Assembly: GCA_021772595.1 (NCBI GenBank)
Contig: JAJFLS010000168.1
Location: 1-23,817, forward strand
Origin: Opitutales bacterium
GTDB lineage: Bacteria > Verrucomicrobiota > Verrucomicrobiia > Opitutales > Opitutaceae
DNA length: 23,817 nt
Direction: 5' to 3'
The notes beneath the pieces are model-generated. The model saw nothing but the letters and a program-made list of their open reading frames with translations, did no database searches and was not told where the DNA came from. A program made the translations under genes and the position numbers. This document shows, piece by piece, positions 6,843 through 14,438 of this stretch (position 1 is its first letter; every line of letters begins with the position of its first letter).

Positions 6843-9022
6843 TTTCCTTTCGTTGAGATGGTTACCGGCAACTCTCCATGGGCCAGGATTTCCTTTCGCG
6901 TAAACCAGGCTCGCTTGTATTGACCGTTCGTATACGGTCCGGTCTGATTAGCGAAATACGGCGATTTCGGATCGTCGCTCTGACCGTAGGGTACCATCGT
7001 GTAGACCTGAGGAGGATCGCTCATTTCCGCCATCATCATTGCATCCGAACCTGCCGAGCCCAACCACTTGCCGTCCTTCGACCGTTTCTTAGCATGCGAG
7101 ATCTGCCACATTCCCTGGGAAACACTATCAGCCGCCCCACCCGAAAAGCGCGTCCCGTCGGCCAACTGAATGACATTTATATCGCCCCACTTGGGGGTTG
7201 GCGTTCCGTACAGTTTCACTAAGGATGCGACCGCTCGAACGAGCGCCTCGTGAGCCTGCTTCACTTCCTTCTGTGGAACCTTCTCAGGATTATTCGGAAG
7301 CATAGAAAGCGTATTGCGAACATCGGCAACTTCATTCAGCAAACTGCCGCCAGCTGCCTTGCTCGTGATACCCGCAAGCGCAACCAACCACTCGCGAAAC
7401 ACGCTATAACCCTGCGATTCCTTCGTCGCTCTAGGATCGGATTGCCACCGATTGAGTGCCTTCATCGCCCGATCGACATTTTTGTCGCCGCCATTCCCAT
7501 GTTCCCGGTAGGCTCTATCAATCAATGGCAAAACCCATTCCGCTGCCACGATACGCGTATCCAGAGACCAACTAAGCAGATCCTTAAGACGATGCTTCGG
7601 ACGTCCGGTAATAAGATCAACCGTACGCTGCGAGCGCGATGGAAGAAACGCCCGCTCCGCCGACGTAAGCAGCCAATTCGGAAAGTCGTCCTTATTCAGT
7701 CCCCAAGCGCCCTCGCCTACCGTCCAATCCGCGGTGTTGCTTGCCTGATAATATGCGCCCGGATCGTTTTCGGACTGCGGCATCTTATCGAAGGCAAGTA
7801 TTCCGCCGTAGAGCGAATCCCGCTTGCTGCCGTCAACCGCATTCAGCCAATCATACTGTTCGCTTCGCTCCATCAAGCGACTCCACCAGCTATAGAAAGT
7901 ATTGCCCTCGATATCCGCATAGAAAACATTGCCGCCGTCCATGTGCCTCTGGGCAGTCGCCTGCTTGAAGTCGCCCAGATTATTCGAAACCAGCGCATCG
8001 TACAACTGCCCCAAAGCCCCGACTTCATTGTACATGCTCATCCCTGCGGAGAACAGCTTCCCCTTGCCGCGCTTCATGACCGGTCCGTGCACCGACGAGG
8101 CCACCGATCGAACAACTGTTTCGCCGCCCTTAACTTCGATCGACTCCTCAATCAATTCCAAGTCTCGATACGCGCCATCAAACCAGTACTGCTGCGGATT
8201 ATCGGGATTCGTTTTCAGAACGAAACAATCGCCGCGATCCCCCGGGTTTCGTGTAATCGTCCAAGCAATACGATCCGTAGCGCAGAACAAAAACAAAGGC
8301 AGGCCCGTCGAGCAAAATCCATGAACTTCGACGTCCGGTGTGAGATAATGCTTCTCATACCACTTATTGGGTCCGCCCCAGGGCGTATGCAAATCCGATA
8401 GCATAAGACTATTACCCGAGGAGCTGCGGGAAGGACCGAGCACCGCGCCATTGGAACCTTCCCCTGCGATCGGATCGCCCCCTTGCCCGAGAAGATCCTT
8501 CTGAGCCTGAGCCATCTGGCGGTAAAGGCCGCCAAACAGCAAAATCGACGCAATTTCCTGCGGCTCTACACGACGAGCGACTTTCGGGAGCGGTCGAGTC
8601 GCGTTTTCCATATAATGGTTCACGCCCGCCGCGAATCCTTCGTAGACTTGACGGACCGGTTTCGGAATATCACTCCATCGAGTATAAGCCGTCCGCCGAG
8701 CGCCCGCGATGCGAGCCATATAATCGCGCTCAACCTGGCTCGGACCCAGTTGACCCGCCCGCGTCCCAGTCGCCGCCAGGACATTCAGCATCAATAGATT
8801 GAGACGATCCTCGGCCTGAGCGTACCCGTCGCCGAATGCCGCATCCGGCAAGCTATCCGCAATGATATACGGAACTCCAAATTCGCCGCGAACGATCGTC
8901 GCTCGAAAGGAACCATTGCCTTGAAATCCAGCCAGGCCCATCACGCTTAGCAGGGCACTCGCAATGACCGCGATAGTCGCCCTGAAGCAATTTCTCGAAA
9001 AACATTCTCTGATCATTTGCAT
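6839..9022 (-). CDS. Penicillin acylase family protein (Ntn hydrolase), exported
   Basis: With the ATG at 9022 the protein has 727 residues. This start is preferred because a signal peptide follows at once (IRECFSRNC, then hydrophobic ATIAVIASALLSVMGLAG). The fold is that of the penicillin/acyl-homoserine-lactone acylases, periplasmic N-terminal-nucleophile hydrolases matured by self-cleavage. RGEFGVPYIIADSLPDAAFG and DGYAQAEDRL near the start are the alpha-chain hallmarks. EGSNGAVLG places the cleavage site and nucleophilic Ser at about residue 190, followed by SSSGNSLMLSDLHTPW, the usual beta-chain start. AWTITRNPGDRGDCF lies in the region of the oxyanion Asn. Typical substrates are amides of fatty or aromatic acids; quorum-signal or antibiotic hydrolysis cannot be inferred from sequence. 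It lies downstream of the TetR gene, separated by a 15-bp perfect stem-loop, and is probably under that repressor (inference). Confidence 0.88.
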   Translation of the reverse strand: MQMIRECFSRNCFRATIAVIASALLSVMGLAGFQGNGSFRATIVRGEFGVPYIIADSLPDAAFGDGYAQAEDRLNLLMLNVLAATGTRAGQLGPSQVERDYMARIAGARRTAYTRWSDIPKPVRQVYEGFAAGVNHYMENATRPLPKVARRVEPQEIASILLFGGLYRQMAQAQKDLLGQGGDPIAGEGSNGAVLGPSRSSSGNSLMLSDLHTPWGGPNKWYEKHYLTPDVEVHGFCSTGLPLFLFCATDRIAWTITRNPGDRGDCFVLKTNPDNPQQYWFDGAYRDLELIEESIEVKGGETVVRSVASSVHGPVMKRGKGKLFSAGMSMYNEVGALGQLYDALVSNNLGDFKQATAQRHMDGGNVFYADIEGNTFYSWWSRLMERSEQYDWLNAVDGSKRDSLYGGILAFDKMPQSENDPGAYYQASNTADWTVGEGAWGLNKDDFPNWLLTSAERAFLPSRSQRTVDLITGRPKHRLKDLLSWSLDTRIVAAEWVLPLIDRAYREHGNGGDKNVDRAMKALNRWQSDPRATKESQGYSVFREWLVALAGITSKAAGGSLLNEVADVRNTLSMLPNNPEKVPQKEVKQAHEALVRAVASLVKLYGTPTPKWGDINVIQLADGTRFSGGAADSVSQGMWQISHAKKRSKDGKWLGSAGSDAMMMAEMSDPPQVYTMVPYGQSDDPKSPYFANQTGPYTNGQYKRAWFTRKEILAHGELPVTISTKGK

Positions 9023-9065
9023 ATTTAGTTCTTTCTTCACTAAGTCGCTAAAATGAGTTGCGACC

Positions 9066-9112
9066 GATCTCCGAGCGGCCACGATCTCACTAATTATGGC
9101 CGCTCGGAGATC
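9066..9112. repeat. Perfect 15-bp inverted repeat between tetR and the acylase gene
   Basis: GATCTCCGAGCGGCC (9066-9080) is repeated perfectly inverted as GGCCGCTCGGAGATC (9098-9112), with a 17-nt loop. It lies 21 bp after the TetR stop and 43 bp before the acylase ATG. There is no T-tract on either side, so it is not a standard intrinsic terminator. It may tune expression between the two genes, protect mRNA ends or be a protein-binding site. It lacks the GTAG head of the other repeats. Confidence 0.6.
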
Positions 9113-9133
9113 CGCCGCTACCTGAAGACAAGC

Positions 9134-9775
9134 TCAACCGGATTTCTTCAATATCGCTGCCATATTGAATGCTATTGTCTCCTGAATCAAACCCTCCTCA
9201 GGGGCATCGATTTCATTAGGGTACCAGCGAGCGATGCCAAGCAGTGTATTCATAATGTGCTTAGTCCCGATTCGAATATCCATTTCGCGCAGTCGATCTT
9301 GCATATCCAAGACCTTCAAAGCCTCTTGAATATGGGAACGATAGGCCTTCTTTCGTTCGAGTACTTCAGCCTGCTGCACTGAGTTCAGGTGATTCATTTC
9401 CTGCAGCAAAATGGAGAGTTCCAAACCGTGCTCGATCGCTCCTTGAATGTGCAATCGCATGATTTCCCGCAACCGCTCCTCCGGATCCGCGATCTCTCGA
9501 CTCGGCTCGATCACGCAGCGTTCCACTTCGTCCATCGCGTACAGCATGATCCGAAACAATAAATCCTGCTTCCCGGATATGTAATGATACAAGCCCGCTT
9601 TCGTTAAACGCATCGCTCGGGCGATGTCACCCATCGACGTTCCCCCAAAGCCCTTTTCGACCATCAATTTCGCAGCCACGCGATACACTTCCAACAGACG
9701 TTCCTCCGCTTCGGGGGACGGATCTTTCGGGGTATCGAGAATCGCGGTCGAACTTTCCGTAGAACCAATATTCAC
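9134..9775 (-). CDS. TetR/AcrR family transcriptional regulator
   Basis: The 213-residue protein starts at a GTG (9775); no ATG exists before the DNA-binding domain, so GTG is the only sensible start. The N-terminal helix-turn-helix runs from about residue 22 to 70, with VYRVAAKLMVEKGFGGTSMG, DIARAMRLTKAGLYHYISGK and QDLLF, the standard TetR signature. The C-terminal half is helical and has no recognisable named ligand domain; RLREIMRLHIQGAIEHGLEL recalls the FadR/KstR-like groups that sense acyl-CoA or lipids (weak inference). A perfect palindrome directly upstream (9791-9804) beside a TTGACA box points to self-repression. The acylase gene downstream on the same strand is the natural target. 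Confidence 0.9.
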   Translation of the reverse strand: MNIGSTESSTAILDTPKDPSPEAEERLLEVYRVAAKLMVEKGFGGTSMGDIARAMRLTKAGLYHYISGKQDLLFRIMLYAMDEVERCVIEPSREIADPEERLREIMRLHIQGAIEHGLELSILLQEMNHLNSVQQAEVLERKKAYRSHIQEALKVLDMQDRLREMDIRIGTKHIMNTLLGIARWYPNEIDAPEEGLIQETIAFNMAAILKKSG

Positions 9776-9790
9776 GCTAAAACACGACCG

Positions 9791-9810
9791 ACCGAACGTT
9801 CGGTTGTCAA
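9791..9810 (-). promoter_or_regulatory. Probable tetR promoter -35 box with TetR operator
   Basis: On the minus strand TTGACA (9810-9805) is followed directly by the perfect 14-bp palindrome ACCGAACGTTCGGT (9804-9791), which ends 15 bp before the GTG of the TetR gene. A dyad placed between the -35 and -10 boxes is the classic position for TetR-family self-repression. No good -10 hexamer is seen at 17-bp spacing (TCGTGT), so the promoter may be weak or need another factor. Confidence 0.65.
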
Positions 9811-9989
9811 GTAATATTTCTCGAACGACAGCCCCAGCGGGACCTCCCGCTACTCACAACTTCACTCCGAGTTCTCTGCGTAGCTACATCGGATCGCTGA
9901 GCACATACTCATCAACTTGAGTAGCCATAGTAACTATTGACATCCTTATAGTCTGTCTACGTAGCAACGCGACGTGGACGATTTGACCC

Positions 9990-10784
9990 TCACAACAACG
10001 CCGCCGAATCCGGCTCGAGAAAGAGCCTCGCATCTGGGTGCCGACGCATCAGAGTCGCCGGGCAGTCCGTCGAGATCGGGCCATTCAGCGTCGCCGCAAC
10101 CGCCTGAGCCTTTGTGCTCGCGGGTACGACGCAGCTCAATTTCTCCGCGTCTGCGAAGACTTTTAAGGTCAAGGTAATCGCGTGCGTCGGAACGGTTTCG
10201 ATTGACGGGAAACAGCCGTCATTCACTTGCTGCTGCCGGCAGACTTCGTCCATCGCTACGACCTTCACGAGCTTCGGATCGTCGAAGTCCGCCACCGGAG
10301 GATCGTTGAATGCCAAATGCCCATTCTCCCCAATGCCGCAACACATCAAGTCGATCGGCTTCTCCGCCAGCAAATCGCTCAACCGCAGACACTCCTTTTC
10401 TGGATCGATCGCTTCACCGCGAATCTCATGAAAGGCCTTCAACGAAACTTTCGAAACGAAATGCTCGCGCTGATATGCGCGGAAACTCTGCGGATGATCC
10501 GAAGCAAGCCCAACATACTCGTCCATGTGAAAAACCACCACTTTCGTCCAATCAATCGCATCGCGCAGCGGAGGCGCCGTAAGGCTCTCGAAAAATTCGT
10601 CTTGCGAGGGAGCGCTCCCGACCACGATGCGAATTTCGTCACGTCCCTCCTGCAAGCGTGCCAAATATTCCACTACGTGCAAGGCAGCTGCCTCGCCCAT
10701 TTTTTGCCTGTCAGCGAAAACCGTCGCTCGCAGCGTGTCCGAAGAAAATTCCCTAATTGGAGATGGAGAGTTTGGTAAAGTCAT
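9990..10784 (-). CDS. nagB: Glucosamine-6-phosphate deaminase-like protein (NagB family)
   Basis: The chosen ATG at 10784 gives 264 residues, close to the E. coli NagB length of 266. The in-frame ATG at 10856 would run through a palindromic repeat and is disfavoured. The family converts glucosamine-6-P to fructose-6-P and ammonia in the cytosol. VVVFHMDEYVGLASDHPQSF contains the catalytic Asp (DEY, about residue 88, equivalent to Asp72). GIGENGHLAFNDPPVADF holds the second active-site block: His156 is kept, but the residue matching Asp141 is Asn (GENGH instead of GNDGH) and Glu148 is replaced by Asp (FNDP instead of FNEP). The protein belongs to the NagB/isomerase superfamily, but these changes leave the exact amino-sugar substrate open. 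It is third after the AGE and NagA-like genes, with a repeat hairpin in the 72-bp gap. Confidence 0.82.
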   Translation of the reverse strand: MTLPNSPSPIREFSSDTLRATVFADRQKMGEAAALHVVEYLARLQEGRDEIRIVVGSAPSQDEFFESLTAPPLRDAIDWTKVVVFHMDEYVGLASDHPQSFRAYQREHFVSKVSLKAFHEIRGEAIDPEKECLRLSDLLAEKPIDLMCCGIGENGHLAFNDPPVADFDDPKLVKVVAMDEVCRQQQVNDGCFPSIETVPTHAITLTLKVFADAEKLSCVVPASTKAQAVAATLNGPISTDCPATLMRRHPDARLFLEPDSAALL

Positions 10785-10804
10785 AGCGTCATCAATAATG
10801 TTCG

Positions 10805-10836
10805 TTGTAGGGTCGGCGCTTGCGCCGACCCTACAA
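10805..10836. repeat. REP-like perfect hairpin between nagA and nagB
   Basis: TTGTAGGGTCGGCGC (10805-10819) and GCGCCGACCCTACAA (10822-10836) form a 15-bp perfect stem with a 2-nt loop. GTAG is at the foot on both strands. A decayed copy lies at 346-366. Its place inside the amino-sugar operon, 20 bp upstream of the nagB ATG on the transcript, suggests an effect on mRNA stability or on the NagA:NagB ratio. Confidence 0.75.
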
Positions 10837-10856
10837 ATCTGTTTAATCCGTAGCAT

Positions 10857-11786
10857 CTAAAGTTCTATACTAAAGTGTTTCGCGGGCAATGTAGAGCATA
10901 ATGAAACCGCTTCCTCTCGCTCAAGATCGAGCCATTTCATAACATTCTCGACTCCTCGATCCAAGGTAAGCGACGAGCCCGCGAATCTATCGTCGCCGGG
11001 TAGATGAACGATCCCGTCTTCTCCCACGTCCATTTCGTGCGGGCCCACCGTGTAGCGACCTGAAGGCGCGCCAGCCGCCGCCATGCAGTCTGTAGTGAAA
11101 AACGCTTTGCCGCTCGGCTTCGCCCGGAAGAAATTCTTGAGCACGAACGGCGGCAGGTGGATCCCGTCGGGAATCAGGCAGGCGATCAGCTCGTCGCGAG
11201 CCAGCAAACGCTGAACCACATTGTCATGCCGATGCATGTGAAGCGGCACCGCATTGCCCACATGTGTCGCCAAGGTCGCACCCACTCGGATCGCATCATC
11301 AATCGCATCCTCTGAAGCATTCGTATGCCCCAAGCCGATACGGATACCATCGTCCTTGGCGGCTTCGATGATTGAGAGGCAACCCTCCACTTCCGGCGCC
11401 AGCGTAATCAACTTCAGCCGCCCACCCGCCGCATCGCGCAAACGCCGGTAGTCTTCCAGCGTCGGCTTGCAAACGAGTTCTCTCGGATGGGCCCCGTGAT
11501 ATCCAGCTTCATCCGTAACCCACGGCCCTTCTATATGATAGCCTCGAACGGTCGTGGCGATACGCTCATCTTGAGTACGCAGTTTTTCGATACGTTCCAA
11601 CTTTCGACACAAGGCATCCACTTTGTCCGTTATGAGAGTATAGAGAATCGCCGTCATGCGATGGTGATTCAAGGTGGCCACAGCGTGACTCATCTCCTCC
11701 AATCCCAGCGATTCCGATTGGAAATCGACTCCGTCAAATCCGTTGACTTGAAAATCGAACAGCTTCGTTTCCTCAGGAAGAGACAT
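10857..11786 (-). CDS. nagA: N-acetylglucosamine-6-phosphate deacetylase-like, barrel core only
   Basis: The 309-residue protein starts at ATG 11786, two bases after the stop of the AGE gene, which implies translational coupling. The amidohydrolase TIM barrel carries every metal/catalytic block of NagA: FDFQVNGFDGVDF at the very start, HIEGPW (Glu86), GLGHTNAS (His154), THVGNAVPLH (His175), IPDGIHL (His210) and FTTDCMAAAG (Asp233, catalytic). It should hydrolyse the acetyl group from GlcNAc-6-P in the cytosol, feeding NagB. It is about 70 residues shorter than E. coli NagA (382). The protein begins at the first barrel strand and ends at LPAKHFSIEL, so both halves of the usual beta-sandwich domain are missing. 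It has no signal peptide. Confidence 0.88.
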   Translation of the reverse strand: MSLPEETKLFDFQVNGFDGVDFQSESLGLEEMSHAVATLNHHRMTAILYTLITDKVDALCRKLERIEKLRTQDERIATTVRGYHIEGPWVTDEAGYHGAHPRELVCKPTLEDYRRLRDAAGGRLKLITLAPEVEGCLSIIEAAKDDGIRIGLGHTNASEDAIDDAIRVGATLATHVGNAVPLHMHRHDNVVQRLLARDELIACLIPDGIHLPPFVLKNFFRAKPSGKAFFTTDCMAAAGAPSGRYTVGPHEMDVGEDGIVHLPGDDRFAGSSLTLDRGVENVMKWLDLEREEAVSLCSTLPAKHFSIEL

Positions 11787-11788
11787 CG

Positions 11789-13126
11789 TTATTGAACGTT
11801 GTTACTCTCTCCGGCGATCATGCGCTGCAGCGCGAGAATCATGAGCATCAGGCAACGCGGCTGATGGAAATTCCCCTGACGATAAATCGATATCCCCTCG
11901 CGCTGCATATTCTTCCCATAACGATCGACGGCCTGTCGCCAGACTCCATGATCTGTCGTCATTGTTCGTTGTAGAAAATTCCAACTGCGCTCGAACCAAT
12001 CGCGAGCCCACTCCTCGCCCGTGTGCTCCAGGGCCATCAAGCAGCCGATCGACACCTCTGCCTGAGCCCACATCGTCTTGGTTTCCACCACGGATCCGGC
12101 CGGATTTCCATCGACAGCGAACACGTTGTAGCCTGTATCGCAGGTCCCATCGTAGACATGATCCCAGCTCATTTCGATCAAGCTTCGCATCCGATCTTTA
12201 AACAAATGAAACCGCGGGACATCCCCTTCGCGAAGCGCCTCCTGCATGCACATCCATTGGGCCTCAATGCTATGCCCCGGAATCATCTGGACGGCTTGCG
12301 ACGGGATTCGCGAGTAGTCATGAAAAAGTATCTCGTTGGAAATTCCGTATTCAGAATTCCAATGCCGATTTCCAAGCGCGTCGAGATGCTCTCGAACTAA
12401 AGCTTCGAACCACGAATCCGCCTCAATCTCCAAAAGCTGCGGAATCACCCATACCATCATAAACGAATGCCCTTGAGCACGCAGGCCGAACGCGTCGACA
12501 CCGGGAGCCGTCACCCCGCGATACGCAGGATCCTCATAGCGCTCAACCGCCTTGCGGATCGATCGCTTTGCTAGTCCCAAATCCTCCGCGCTGCCGGTTG
12601 CCTTGGCGTACTGGATCAGCCCCACCGCCGCGAACAAGGCGCCGTATATATTGTTCGAGCGGTCGATGGCAATTCCATCCACGGGTTTGCCCACACGATC
12701 CACCGTATCCAGCCAAGTCCCATCTTCGCGGAGCATGTGAGCGACCATGAAATCACGCGAATTGCGGGCTCTTTCCAGCCACTTCGGATCGGGATCGATC
12801 TCGTTATAGAGAAATGAATACACCCAAATCCCACGTCCTTGATACCAGATGTCCTTGCGGTCGTTTTCCACGGAACCGTCTTCGTGGAGATAGCACATAA
12901 ATCCGCCATGCTCCTCGTCGTAACCGCCGTTCTCCCAAAACGGAAGGTAGCCCTGGAAAAGCTGCTCGCGACAAACCGCCAGTAAATCCTCAAGAGAGCC
13001 GCCCGCAATTGCCGATCGATTTCCAAGCGCGTAGCGAGGCTTCCTCGAATCGGCGAATACGCTTTGCGACAGCGAACCACTCAGTCCCGCTGCGATTGCC
13101 GCGCCTAGAAATTCACGTCTCTTCAT
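11789..13126 (-). CDS. AGE-family N-acylglucosamine 2-epimerase/sugar isomerase with Tat signal
   Basis: The start at ATG 13126 gives 445 residues and puts a twin-arginine leader at the N-terminus: MKRREFLGAAIAAGLSGSL, ending near VFADS. An AAGGG-rich stretch lies upstream. The mature part is an (alpha/alpha)6-barrel of the AGE superfamily, which interconverts GlcNAc/ManNAc, mannose/fructose/glucose or cellobiose/Glc-Man. Hallmarks in order are WYQGRGIWVYSFLYNE, GLRAQGHSFMMVWVIPQLLE, MIPGHSIEAQWMCMQEA (His and Glu of the catalytic face) and QGNFHQPRCLMLMI (catalytic His and Arg near the C-terminus). The context with nagA and nagB suggests amino-sugar epimerisation, but export by Tat would put the enzyme outside the cytosol while its partners are inside. 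Specificity among AGE members is not decidable by eye. Confidence 0.85.
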   Translation of the reverse strand: MKRREFLGAAIAAGLSGSLSQSVFADSRKPRYALGNRSAIAGGSLEDLLAVCREQLFQGYLPFWENGGYDEEHGGFMCYLHEDGSVENDRKDIWYQGRGIWVYSFLYNEIDPDPKWLERARNSRDFMVAHMLREDGTWLDTVDRVGKPVDGIAIDRSNNIYGALFAAVGLIQYAKATGSAEDLGLAKRSIRKAVERYEDPAYRGVTAPGVDAFGLRAQGHSFMMVWVIPQLLEIEADSWFEALVREHLDALGNRHWNSEYGISNEILFHDYSRIPSQAVQMIPGHSIEAQWMCMQEALREGDVPRFHLFKDRMRSLIEMSWDHVYDGTCDTGYNVFAVDGNPAGSVVETKTMWAQAEVSIGCLMALEHTGEEWARDWFERSWNFLQRTMTTDHGVWRQAVDRYGKNMQREGISIYRQGNFHQPRCLMLMILALQRMIAGESNNVQ

Positions 13127-13213
13127 CGATCCAAATACCCTTCTGACAATCAATTACAACGACGTCAATTCCACGCGAAAACCCATTGTTCGGTAAATCG
13201 GCCATAGCCGAAT

Positions 13214-13308
13214 GTAGGAGCCTGCTTGCAGGCGATTTTCTATTCGTTCCCAATTGAAACAATCGCCTGCAAGCCACCGACAGATCGGGGTCAATGACAG
13301 GCTCCTAC
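13214..13308. repeat. REP-like inverted pair, right arm split by a 23-bp insertion
   Basis: The left arm GTAGGAGCCTGCTTGCAGG with CGATT (13214-13237) folds as GCCTGC-tt-GCAGGC. The right arm begins AATCGCCTGCAAGC (13261-13274) and should continue AGGCTCCTAC, but 23 extra bases (about 13275-13297) come before CAGGCTCCTAC (13298-13308). The element occupies most of the space between the divergent AGE and uxuA genes. Confidence 0.75.
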
Positions 13309-13364
13309 ATTTAGAGATCCACAGGTTGACGCATTCGCCCTCTGTCGCATTCTCGCTTTCACCC

Positions 13365-14438
13365 ATGAAACTCGGATTCGGATTCTACCGCCAATCGCTC
13401 ACCGCGGACAATTTCCGCTTCGCCCGCCAGGTCGGGGCGACGCACGCAGTCATCCACCTTGTCGACTATTTCGGCGGACGCAATCCCAGCCTTTCGCGGG
13501 GCGACGACCGACGCGGCTGGGGCATCACGCAAAACCAAGGCAAGCTCTGGAGCCTCGAGGAGCTAACCGCCATCCGAAAGGAAATCGAGAGCCACGGACT
13601 CGCCCTGGAGGCCATCGAGAACTTCGACCCATCGCACTGGCACGACGTCCTTCTCGATGGCCCCAAGAAACGCGAGCAGCTAGAAGACCTCAAAATTCTC
13701 ATTCGCAACATCGGCAAAGCCGGCATCCCAATCATGGGCTACAATTTCAGCATCGCAGGCGTCTGGGGATGGACCAAACAGCCCGTCGGCCGCGGACAGG
13801 CCGAGTCGCTCGTCTTCGATTCCGACGACGTCGATCTATCCATGCCGATGCCAAACGGAATGGCTTGGAACATGACCTACGATCTCGACGCTCCGGCGGG
13901 CGATGTCCCACCGGTCAGCAGCGAGGAGCTTTGGGAGCGGCTCGAAGGTTTTCTCAAAATCATCGTTCCCGTCGCGGAAGAATGCGGCGTTCGCCTTGCC
14001 GCCCATCCTGACGATCCGCCCGTCGAAGAACTCCGCGGAACCGCCCGACTCGTCAATCAGCCGGAAAAATATCAACGCTTACTCGACATCGTTCCGAGCC
14101 GATCGAACGCCTTGGAATACTGCCTCGGCAGCGTGCAGGAAATGAGCGGCGGCGATCTCTACGAAAACCTAGACCAGCATTCCAAAGCCGGAAACATCGC
14201 CTACGTCCACGCCCGCAACGTCAAAGGAAAGGTCCCTCGCTACCAGGAAGTCTTCATCGACGAAGGCGACATCAACATCCGCAAAGCCCTAAGCATCCTA
14301 CATCGCAACGGATTCGACGGCGTAGTCATCCCCGACCACACTCCCGACATGTCCTGCGCCGCCCCCTGGCACGCCGGCATGGCCTACGCCATGGGCTACC
14401 TCCGCGCAGCTATGGAAAGCGTGACCGGAAAAAGGTAG
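13365..14438 (+). CDS. uxuA: Mannonate dehydratase
   Basis: The 357-residue protein starts at ATG 13365; upstream in-frame codons run back into the repeat and are rejected. UxuA removes water from D-mannonate to give 2-keto-3-deoxygluconate in cytosolic glucuronate breakdown, using Mn2+ or Fe2+. The sequence matches the family throughout: MKLGFGFYRQSLTADNFRFA, NFSIAGVWGWTK, RLAAHPDDPPVEELRG (metal His), NALEYCLGSVQEMSG (metal Cys), YVHARNVKG (metal His) and VVIPDHTPDM (metal Asp). Its length is slightly below that of E. coli UxuA (394). It is divergent from the amino-sugar block, consistent with a substrate holding both hexosamine and uronate, such as a glycosaminoglycan (inference). The TAG stop is part of the GTAG head of a repeat. 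No Shine-Dalgarno is seen. Confidence 0.92.
   Translation: MKLGFGFYRQSLTADNFRFARQVGATHAVIHLVDYFGGRNPSLSRGDDRRGWGITQNQGKLWSLEELTAIRKEIESHGLALEAIENFDPSHWHDVLLDGPKKREQLEDLKILIRNIGKAGIPIMGYNFSIAGVWGWTKQPVGRGQAESLVFDSDDVDLSMPMPNGMAWNMTYDLDAPAGDVPPVSSEELWERLEGFLKIIVPVAEECGVRLAAHPDDPPVEELRGTARLVNQPEKYQRLLDIVPSRSNALEYCLGSVQEMSGGDLYENLDQHSKAGNIAYVHARNVKGKVPRYQEVFIDEGDINIRKALSILHRNGFDGVVIPDHTPDMSCAAPWHAGMAYAMGYLRAAMESVTGKR

Noticed and set aside
7250..8401. Long plus-strand frame of 383 codons opposite the acylase gene
   Set aside because: It is the antisense of a clear Ntn hydrolase, has an Arg/Ile-rich composition and no recognisable domain.
6839..9022. Naming the acylase as a quorum-quenching or beta-lactam enzyme
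   Set aside because: The family covers many amides and substrate-pocket residues cannot be judged by eye; only the family name is given.
9066..9112. Call of the stem-loop as an intrinsic terminator
   Set aside because: No T-tract follows on either strand, so it is listed as an inverted repeat only.
10785..10856. Upstream ATG for the NagB-like gene
   Set aside because: The added 24 residues are mostly encoded by the repeat hairpin; the ATG at 10784 gives the normal family length. Kept as an open point in the findings.
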